Source: Streptococcus suis YS56 (GTDB lineage: Bacteria; Bacillota; Bacilli; Lactobacillales; Streptococcaceae). Taken from it: DNA of 64,000 nt. This document shows positions 58,060-64,000 of the stretch, piece after piece. The stretch spans positions 19,037 to 83,036 of the forward strand of contig NZ_ALMY01000056.1 of the NCBI RefSeq assembly GCF_000440115.1, written 5' to 3'. A program made the position numbers and the translations under genes. The notes beneath the pieces are model-generated. The model was given only the letters and a program-made list of their open reading frames with translations, was not told where the DNA came from and did not search any database. Each line of letters opens with the position of its first letter. The first letter of the stretch is position 1.

Positions 58060-58677
58060 TTAATCAAATCGTGTTTCCCAATGCTCAGACCGACTAGCTT
58101 CCAAGCAAAGTGCTAACTGCTCAGCTGTATTTTTCGCAAGTGAGAGCGGTGGTAAGTCATCTAGACTGAAAAAGCCACTGGCAAGAGTTTCCGAATTGGG
58201 CTGGAATTCACCACCGAGTAAGCGACATAGAATGAAGACCTTGGTCACGCGGTGAGCTGACTTGGCAGGATTGTTCTTGTGCTTGTCCAAAATTGCCACC
58301 ACACGCTGAGCCTCCACATCCAGCCCCGCTTCTTCCTTGACCTCCTTGACAACATTGTCCTTGACCGACTGGTCCACATCGCACCAACCACCTGGCAAGG
58401 ACCAGAGCCCATCATTTTCCTGTACTAGCAGGATTTTATCCTCTTGGAAAATAGCTGCGCGGGTATCCAACTTAGGTGTCTGATAGCCAGTTTCATTGCA
58501 AAACAAGTCTTTCACCACTTCCAAGGGCTGTCCAGATGGCTCTACCAACATTTCCGCCGCAATCTGTCTGATTTCCTCAAATCGTTCCATGTCATAAACA
58601 TCTTTTCCATAAGCCAAGCCTGTCTGAGCCAAGGCTTGTAAACGTACGGCCCATTCCAACCACTTATCCTGCGACAT
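58060..58677 (-). CDS. Nudix hydrolase with N-terminal helical domain
   Basis: A 205-residue hydrolase of the YjhB/PF12535-plus-Nudix type. The N-terminal helical domain (about 1-65) precedes LWSLPGGWCDVDQSVKDNVV and KEVKEEAGL. Compared with GX5EX7REUXEEXGU, the first Glu is Gln and the Arg is Lys, but the metal-binding EE pair remains. Relatives cleave ADP-ribose or CDP-choline. The end overlaps nothing; its start overlaps the thioesterase stop by 14 bases. Confidence 0.88.
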   Translation of the reverse strand: MSQDKWLEWAVRLQALAQTGLAYGKDVYDMERFEEIRQIAAEMLVEPSGQPLEVVKDLFCNETGYQTPKLDTRAAIFQEDKILLVQENDGLWSLPGGWCDVDQSVKDNVVKEVKEEAGLDVEAQRVVAILDKHKNNPAKSAHRVTKVFILCRLLGGEFQPNSETLASGFFSLDDLPPLSLAKNTAEQLALCLEASRSEHWETRFD

Positions 58678-59404
58678 GACTTTCCCTCCATTCTATAACA
58701 GCTTGCGCATGAATATGCCCATCTACCACAATCTCATGCTGACTAACACCAGCTTCTGCCACCATACGCGAACTCACCAAGCTAGTTGCCTCTACTTCCT
58801 TAAGATACTTGAGTTGGATTTTTTTAGGAACATGGCAGAGCAGAAAATCATAACCCAGTGCTTCATACATCCATTCCAGATACTTGCCATTATTGACATG
58901 CCCATTCATATCCAAGTCAAAATAGCGAACAGGAAATTCTTGGACAGACGGATTTTCCAAGAGCTGATACTTAGGAGCCCGAGGCAATTTTTTGACCTGC
59001 TCAGACTGATAAGGGGCAATCAAGGCTTCTGGCACAGGCGCCACCTTGCGAGTTTCAAAATCAATCAGGACAAAATAACAAAGAATATCCAGCAAGAGAT
59101 TGCCTGCTTCACCGTAGATATAGAACATCCGATGACAGAAAAACTTGTTGTAGGCAACCGCTTCTGTTTTAATGACAATGGTTTCATTGTACTTGGGCAG
59201 GCTTTGAATAGTTAGTTCATAATCTGTCACAACCCAAATCAAGCCAAATTCCTGAAAAACATAGAGGTCACTACGACCCAGTTCTTCCGACTGCCGACCT
59301 GACACACCAAGACAGTAGGAAATAAAGTCAGGCAGTTTGATTTCTTGTTTAACATCCACCATATCAAAAGGAATGGTGAACTCTTCTTGGTAGCTTAGTC
59401 CCAT
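58664..59404 (-). CDS. Acyl-ACP thioesterase (FatA/FatB-like)
   Basis: A 246-residue double-hotdog enzyme that releases fatty acids from acyl carrier protein. It begins MGLSYQEEFTIPFDMVD; the second hotdog has VRYFDLDMNGHVNNGKYLEW with the Asp and the HVNN motif of the active site near 167. It is the first gene of a short unit with the Nudix and HAD genes. The leader lies beside a repeat region. Confidence 0.92.
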   Translation of the reverse strand: MGLSYQEEFTIPFDMVDVKQEIKLPDFISYCLGVSGRQSEELGRSDLYVFQEFGLIWVVTDYELTIQSLPKYNETIVIKTEAVAYNKFFCHRMFYIYGEAGNLLLDILCYFVLIDFETRKVAPVPEALIAPYQSEQVKKLPRAPKYQLLENPSVQEFPVRYFDLDMNGHVNNGKYLEWMYEALGYDFLLCHVPKKIQLKYLKEVEATSLVSSRMVAEAGVSQHEIVVDGHIHAQAVIEWRESHVAG

Positions 59405-59468
59405 AATGTTAATCTTTCTAGTCTTAAAGTATAGTCTTTCAGTTTGCTTTTAGTACTAGGCAACGAGC

Positions 59469-59570
59469 TGCAGGCTGTACTGGAGTACAGCAAAGCGAGT
59501 TCAAATACTCCAGTGGAGTGTTTGAAGTTGGAAATAAGGAAACGAAGTTTCCTCGCTCGTCGAAGTAATA
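59469..59570. repeat. Dispersed hairpin repeat cluster upstream of the thioesterase gene
   Basis: Contains CTGTACT/AGTACAG (59474-59489) and the unit TTGGAAATAAGGAAACGAAG followed by TTTCCTCGCTCG, which matches units near rpoD and at the right end of the window. In each copy the central stem differs but stays paired (GGAAAC/GTTTCC here). Confidence 0.65.
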
Positions 59571-59585
59571 AAACAAAATGAATGA

Positions 59586-60713
59586 CTATATGAAACGCTC
59601 GGCAACTGTATCGCCAAGAAACAATCCCTTTTTGGTCATCCGAAGCCAACGGTCTTCTTCTTGCAAGAGACCTTCATTTTTCAAGTCCCTGACCACCTGA
59701 CCGTAGCGGTCTTCAAAGGAAATGCCAAACTTTTCCTCGAATCGCTCAATGGACACGCCAGTTTTTTTCCGTAGGCCCAGAAACATCTCTTCTTCCATCT
59801 GCTCGGTCTGGCTGAGAAATTCTTCGTGTAAGCGAGAATGGCCTTTTTCGCGGATGGATTTGAGGTAGTGCTGAATGGGGCCTCGGTTGCGATAGCGCAT
59901 GCCGTCGATGTAGCCAGATGCTCCTGCTCCTAGACCATAGTACTCCGAGTTGTCCCAGTACATGAGGTTGTGGCGACTTTCAAAACCAGGTTTGGTGAAG
60001 TTGGAGATTTCGTAGTGCTCGAAGCCGTTTTTCTCTAGCTCTTGTAGGATGTAGTCGAACATATCCGACTCCACATCTTCGTTGGGCAGATGCAGGTTGC
60101 CACGGCGTTGGCGGTTCATGAAGACCGTGTGGTTCTCCAAAATCAAGCTATAGAGGCTCATGTGGGGAATGTCCAGCTCCAAGGCCTTGGCGACATTGTC
60201 CACCACCTGCTCCATGGTCTGACCAGGCAGGGCATAAATCAGGTCAATGGAAATGTTGTGAAAACCCGCTTCCTTGAGGGCTGCAATGGTTTCATAAATC
60301 TGGGCCTGGTTGTGGCTACGACCGATTTTTTTCAGCATACGGTCATCAAAGGCCTGAACACCCAACGACACCCGATTGCACTTGGACTTTTTCAGAACCG
60401 CAATCTTGTCTGCCGTCAAGTCACCTGGATTGGCCTCAATGGTGAATTCTTCCAGCTGTGACAAGTCCAGCAAGTCCTCCAGATTGGTCAGGAGATAATC
60501 TAGCTGGTCTGCCGAGAGAGCCGATGGTGTTCCGCCTCCGATATAAAGCGTGCGGAGGGCTGGCAGGTCGTAAAACTTGACCTCTTCCATGAGGGCTGCC
60601 AAATACTCATCAACAGGCTGGTTCTTAATAAAGACCTTGGAAAAGTCACAGTAGTAACAAATCTGGGTGCAAAATGGAATGTGGATATAGGCAGATGTCG
60701 GTCGTTTTTTCAT
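59586..60713 (-). CDS. hemW: Radical SAM protein HemW (heme chaperone)
   Basis: A 375-residue protein once named coproporphyrinogen III oxidase-like. The radical SAM cluster motif is HIPFCTQICYYCDF with Cys15, Cys19, Cys22, a CxxxCxxC pattern. GGGTPSAL near 60 and SLGVQAFDD near 143 are typical; the C-terminal HemN-like domain is complete. HemW binds and transfers heme rather than oxidising coproporphyrinogen. The gene stands alone. Confidence 0.9.
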   Translation of the reverse strand: MKKRPTSAYIHIPFCTQICYYCDFSKVFIKNQPVDEYLAALMEEVKFYDLPALRTLYIGGGTPSALSADQLDYLLTNLEDLLDLSQLEEFTIEANPGDLTADKIAVLKKSKCNRVSLGVQAFDDRMLKKIGRSHNQAQIYETIAALKEAGFHNISIDLIYALPGQTMEQVVDNVAKALELDIPHMSLYSLILENHTVFMNRQRRGNLHLPNEDVESDMFDYILQELEKNGFEHYEISNFTKPGFESRHNLMYWDNSEYYGLGAGASGYIDGMRYRNRGPIQHYLKSIREKGHSRLHEEFLSQTEQMEEEMFLGLRKKTGVSIERFEEKFGISFEDRYGQVVRDLKNEGLLQEEDRWLRMTKKGLFLGDTVAERFI

Positions 60714-60825
60714 ACCAACTATTATAGCACACTGTCACTAAAAATATTTTTTACAGCCATCACTTCCCCCTCAAAACAATGATATAATATAGTAAACTTA
60801 CAAAATCTACAAAAGGAATTAAGTC

Positions 60826-61404
60826 ATGAACAAAGAACGATTCTATGATGTCATCAACACTATCTTATCATTTTTATTCTGCTGCTGGCTCTTTATGACC
60901 TTTCTTTTTTACCAGTTCTCGACCATTTTTATGACGGTTGATTTTTTACCTAGTCTTACAGCAATACTATTGATGACTGGGGTTTGCTTTACTCTATTTC
61001 GACTGGTCTATCAGCCAGGCATTTCCCGACTGACTCTTTTGTTTTTCTATGGATGCTATGGTTTTCTACTGATCTACCTCCTCTTTTTCAAAAGCATGGG
61101 CGTCAGAGGTGTCAACTGGGATCTCCTTAGCACCTTCTCTCAAGACCTATTTCTCAATCCTGCTATATTGGTCTTTAACCTCTTACTCTTTTTGCCACTT
61201 GGGTTGCTTTTTTCATTTTCTTGGGAAAAACTTTCTCTCTTTGTAGGGGCCATATTGCTAGTTGAAGCCTGTCAATTCTTCTTTTCACTAGGCTTCTTTG
61301 ACCTTGGCGACATCTTGCTTAACGCCTCTGGCTTTGCCCTTGGAAACTTCTTGGGACAATCCGCAATCGCCCACTCTTTCAAAAATAGAATACAGAAAAA
61401 ATGA
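60826..61404 (+). CDS. VanZ-like family membrane protein
   Basis: A 192-residue protein with five or six hydrophobic helices. The conserved NLLLFLPLGLLFSF (about 117-130) and the end SLGFFDLGDILLNASGFALG are the VanZ signature. Relatives give low teicoplanin resistance; function here is unknown. TATAAT (60783-60788) precedes it. Confidence 0.88.
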   Translation: MNKERFYDVINTILSFLFCCWLFMTFLFYQFSTIFMTVDFLPSLTAILLMTGVCFTLFRLVYQPGISRLTLLFFYGCYGFLLIYLLFFKSMGVRGVNWDLLSTFSQDLFLNPAILVFNLLLFLPLGLLFSFSWEKLSLFVGAILLVEACQFFFSLGFFDLGDILLNASGFALGNFLGQSAIAHSFKNRIQKK

Positions 61405-61423
61405 CCCCGAAAGATCATTTTTT
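61396..61423. terminator. Bidirectional terminator between vanZ-like gene and glgP
   Basis: AAAAAATGA (61396-61404, including the stop codon) pairs with TCATTTTTT (61415-61423), giving T runs on both strands. Confidence 0.82.
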
Positions 61424-61428
61424 AGTTT

Positions 61429-63696
61429 CTATTTCGCTTCCAAATGCCAGATATCTTCGTTGTACTGTTGAATGGTACGGTCTGATGAGAAGAAACCTGC
61501 TTTTGCAATGTTGACGATAACCTTATCCAACCAGCTGTCACGGTCTTCGTAATCAGCTAACATTCTTTCCTTGGTCGCAATATAGTCTTCCAAGTCTAGC
61601 AAGGTCATGAAGTGGTCATTGTGCTTGAGGTTATCCTGTAAGCGCCATAGACGCTCATCGATACCACCAGCCTGACGAATGGTATCAGAAGTGATGAAAT
61701 CAATCAATGGACGGATAGCTTCGCGCTCATAGAAGGCATATGGATGGTAGGTTCCATTTGCATAGTGGTCGATAACAGTTTGGCTATCTTGACCGAAGAT
61801 GTAGATATTTTCATCGCCGACCAATTCATGAATTTCCACGTTGGCACCGTCGTCTGTACCGATAGTCAAGGCACCGTTGAGCATGAATTTCATGTTACCA
61901 GTACCAGATGCTTCTTTGGATGCAAGAGAAATTTGCTCTGAAATGTCTGCCGCTGGGATGATGAAGCTAGCTTCCGTTACATTGTAGTTTTCAATCATAA
62001 CCAACTGCAAGTGTGGTGCTACTTCTGGATCATTTTTGATAACCTGTGACAAGACCAAAATCAAGTGGATAATATCTTGAGCCGTTGTGTAGGCAGGAGC
62101 AGCTTTTCCGCCAAAGAAGACTGTCAATGGACGAGTTGGGATATTGCCTGCCTTTATATCCAAATACTTATGGATAACATAGAGAACATTCATCTGCTGA
62201 CGTTTGTACTCGTGCATACGCTTGATTTGCACATCAAAGATGGATTCTGGATTAACCTCCACACCTTGCGTCTTAGCAATATGACGTTGCAACTTACGCT
62301 TGTTGTGTTGCTTGGTTTTTTCTAACCAAGATTTTAATTCCTTGTCATTCTTATATTCTAAGAGTTTTTCCAACTCGCTGGCATCATGGTGGTAGCCATG
62401 TCCAAGTAGGCTATCAAGATAGCTAGCCAATCTTGGGTTAGCATGCATGAGCCAACGGCGGAAGGTGATACCATTAGTCTTGTTGTTAAATTTCTCTGGG
62501 TAAAGCTCGTAGAAGGCTTTCAACTCAGATGTCTTCAAAATCTCAGTATGAAGGGCTGCCACACCATTGATAGAGTAGCCATAGTGAATATCCATGTGGG
62601 CCATGTGGACACGACCATGCTCATCGATGATATTAACCGCTGGATCATTTTTCACTTCTTTGGCACGGCGGTCCAACTCCTCAATAAATGGTACTAAGTG
62701 AGGCACCACATGGTTCAAGAAGTCAAGTGGCCATTTTTCAAGGGCTTCAGACAAGATTGTATGGTTGGTATAGGCAGTCATTTTCTTAACAATTTCGATT
62801 GCCTCATCGAAGGAAATGCCACGAAGTTCCAAGAGACGAATCAATTCTGGAATGACAAGGGATGGGTGGGTATCGTTGATTTGAACCACTGCATAATCAG
62901 GCAAGTCATGAAGGTTTGACCCTTTGGCAACCGCTTCGTCAATCAAGAGTTGGGCAGCGTTAGACACCATGAAATACTGCTGGAAGATACGGAGAACTTT
63001 ACCCTCGTCTGTCGAATCATCTGGATAAAGGAAGAGGGTCAAATTACGGAAAATATCTTCCTTGTCAAACTCAATGCCATCATAAATAATATTGTCATCA
63101 ACTGAACCAAGGTCAAACAAACGCAAACGGTTCTTCCGCTCGGTCTTATAACCTGGCACATCGATATCGTACAACTTAGACGTCAAGGTAAAGTTAGCAA
63201 ATGGTACTTGGTAAGAAATTGGGGATTCTGTCAACCAAGAACGTGGTGTAATCCACTCGTTTGGCACTGCAGATTGTTGGTGGTATTCGAACAACTGACG
63301 GAAAAGTCCGAAGTGGTAGTTCAATCCCACACCATCTCCGTTAAGACCAAGGCTAGCAATGGAATCAAGGAAGCAGGCGGCCAAACGACCCAAACCACCA
63401 TTTCCTAGTGATGGCTCCATCTCCACATCTTCAATAGCAATCAAGTCCTTACCTGCAGCTGCAAGCTGGCTTTTCACTTCATCATAAAGACCAAGGTTGA
63501 TTAAATTATTAGACAAGAGCTTACCAATTAAGAACTCTGCTGAAATATAGTAGACCTTTTTCTTTTGGTCATTTGTATACTTAGCTTCACTCTGCTGTTT
63601 TGTAAAAGCAAGCAAGGCGTAATAGAGTTCTTGGTCTGTACAATCTTCAATGCGTTTGGCATACATAGACTGAACAAAATTTTGTAAATTAATCAT
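61429..63696 (-). CDS. glgP: Glycogen/maltodextrin phosphorylase
   Basis: A 755-residue PLP enzyme that cleaves alpha-1,4-glucans with phosphate, releasing glucose-1-phosphate. [19 protein letters not shown] is near 93, and the PLP lysine lies in [20 protein letters not shown] near 600. Streptococcal relatives with this length are often called MalP and work with MalQ. A cre-like site and promoter lie just upstream, matching repression by CcpA in glucose. The start follows TCCAGGAGAAG. Confidence 0.95.
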   Translation of the reverse strand: MINLQNFVQSMYAKRIEDCTDQELYYALLAFTKQQSEAKYTNDQKKKVYYISAEFLIGKLLSNNLINLGLYDEVKSQLAAAGKDLIAIEDVEMEPSLGNGGLGRLAACFLDSIASLGLNGDGVGLNYHFGLFRQLFEYHQQSAVPNEWITPRSWLTESPISYQVPFANFTLTSKLYDIDVPGYKTERKNRLRLFDLGSVDDNIIYDGIEFDKEDIFRNLTLFLYPDDSTDEGKVLRIFQQYFMVSNAAQLLIDEAVAKGSNLHDLPDYAVVQINDTHPSLVIPELIRLLELRGISFDEAIEIVKKMTAYTNHTILSEALEKWPLDFLNHVVPHLVPFIEELDRRAKEVKNDPAVNIIDEHGRVHMAHMDIHYGYSINGVAALHTEILKTSELKAFYELYPEKFNNKTNGITFRRWLMHANPRLASYLDSLLGHGYHHDASELEKLLEYKNDKELKSWLEKTKQHNKRKLQRHIAKTQGVEVNPESIFDVQIKRMHEYKRQQMNVLYVIHKYLDIKAGNIPTRPLTVFFGGKAAPAYTTAQDIIHLILVLSQVIKNDPEVAPHLQLVMIENYNVTEASFIIPAADISEQISLASKEASGTGNMKFMLNGALTIGTDDGANVEIHELVGDENIYIFGQDSQTVIDHYANGTYHPYAFYEREAIRPLIDFITSDTIRQAGGIDERLWRLQDNLKHNDHFMTLLDLEDYIATKERMLADYEDRDSWLDKVIVNIAKAGFFSSDRTIQQYNEDIWHLEAK

Positions 63697-63751
63697 AAGG
63701 CTTCTCCTGGATATATTAATGTAATCATTCAGAAAGGTTTCACTCCGCCTT

Positions 63752-63796
63752 TGTAAACGTTTTCTTAATTATACCCTATTTATAAAAAAAAGACAA
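63752..63796 (-). promoter_or_regulatory. glgP promoter with CcpA-type cre site
   Basis: Minus-strand TTGTCT (63791-63796), 17 bases, TATAAT (63768-63773). AAGAAAACGTTTACA (63752-63766) just downstream fits the cre pattern WTGNAANCGNWNNCW apart from its first positions, and covers the expected transcription start. Confidence 0.7.
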
Positions 63797-63834
63797 GCCA
63801 ACTTCCGTACAAATAGAAATTGGTTCGTCTTTTA
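63784..63834. terminator. Long hairpin terminator overlapping the glgP -35
   Basis: AAAAGACAAGCCAACTTC and GAAATTGGTTCGTCTTTT form an 18-bp imperfect stem with T runs on both strands. It likely ends a minus-strand gene lying beyond the right edge. The glgP -35 hexamer is inside one arm. Confidence 0.7.
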
Positions 63835-64000
63835 AACGAGGCTGGGCAAAAAGTCCAGCCACGCTTCTCAGAGTTCGTGTAAACATCTCAGCGCAGTGGT
63901 TGATTGGCAGATTTGTTCGTGTTTCACACTCCAAATCTGACCATTACGACTGTTGCGAACAAAGTTCGCTTCATCTCCAACCTCCAAAGGTTCCCCGAAC
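63835..64000. repeat. Repeat-rich right end of the window
   Basis: GGCTGGgcaaaaagtCCAGCC (63842-63862) is a short hairpin. On the minus strand GGTTGGAGATGAAGCGAACTTTG then TTCGC (63963-63993) is another member of the dispersed hairpin family seen near rpoD. No gene recognised here; the segment runs off the window. Confidence 0.6.

Noticed and set aside
59586..60713. Oxygen-independent coproporphyrinogen III oxidase (HemN)
   Set aside because: The motif is CxxxCxxC without the extra HemN cysteine and the protein is short (375 residues), which fits HemW; no other heme-synthesis genes are present here.

Overview
The window looks like a chromosomal segment of Streptococcus suis. The strongest markers are an IgM-protease gene of the IdeSsuis type, whose catalytic cysteine falls at residue 195 when read from the start chosen here, a tmRNA encoding the tag AKNTNTYALAA, and a PstS start resembling pneumococcal PstS. 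The gene order pyk-pfkA-dnaE, the moderate AT-richness and the short hairpin repeats between genes fit the same group. Species assignment is inference from remembered sequences; no search was run.

Layout. 1-5.7 kb: 5' end of pstS, then a minus-strand run of RNA methyltransferase, inositol-phosphatase family protein, UPF0223, Spx, a K+ channel, ribF and truB. 5.7-11.3 kb: an accessory-looking minus-strand block with an unknown protein, a decapitated DUF438 remnant, a 911-residue UPF1-like helicase fused to a nuclease-like domain, a DUF2130 nuclease-like protein, a small membrane protein and an SRPBCC protein. 11.7-20.8 kb: mostly plus-strand genes: HAD phosphatase, pepT, a PadR-controlled operon of HAAS/DUF4097 proteins, a split ThrE-type exporter and a Mn-type cation efflux protein, with a MarR-DUF1304 pair on the minus strand. 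20.9-27.7 kb: a cystine-type ABC importer, glmS with candidate NagR-like sites, a signal peptidase I homologue lacking both catalytic residues, an SGNH hydrolase and a DAO-family oxidoreductase. 27.8-32.4 kb: a surface and secretion island with a small secreted protein under a CRP-like palindrome, a frameshifted secreted-protein gene and the IgM protease.

32.5-41.4 kb: pyk, pfkA, dnaE, a YtrA-type GntR regulator with its ABC transporter, and adenosine deaminase. 41.5-42.8 kb: an IS200-type element beside the ssrA-tRNA-Ser transcription unit. 43.5-50.7 kb: a complete agmatine/putrescine/spermidine operon (speA-speE-carboxynorspermidine synthase-nspC-aguA-aguB) preceded by about 350 nt of structured, terminator-ending RNA of a family I do not recognise. 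50.8-54.7 kb: DUF59 protein, a mosaic of hairpin repeats, rpoD and dnaG. 54.8-64 kb: mscL, galE, rpsU, membrane and HAD proteins, Nudix, acyl-ACP thioesterase, hemW, vanZ-like and glycogen phosphorylase with a CcpA-type site.

The most novel-looking items are the structured leader before speA, the helicase-nuclease/DUF2130 pair at the scar of a deleted gene, the catalytically dead signal peptidase, and a dispersed repeat family whose stems change in a compensatory way while loops and flanks stay constant.
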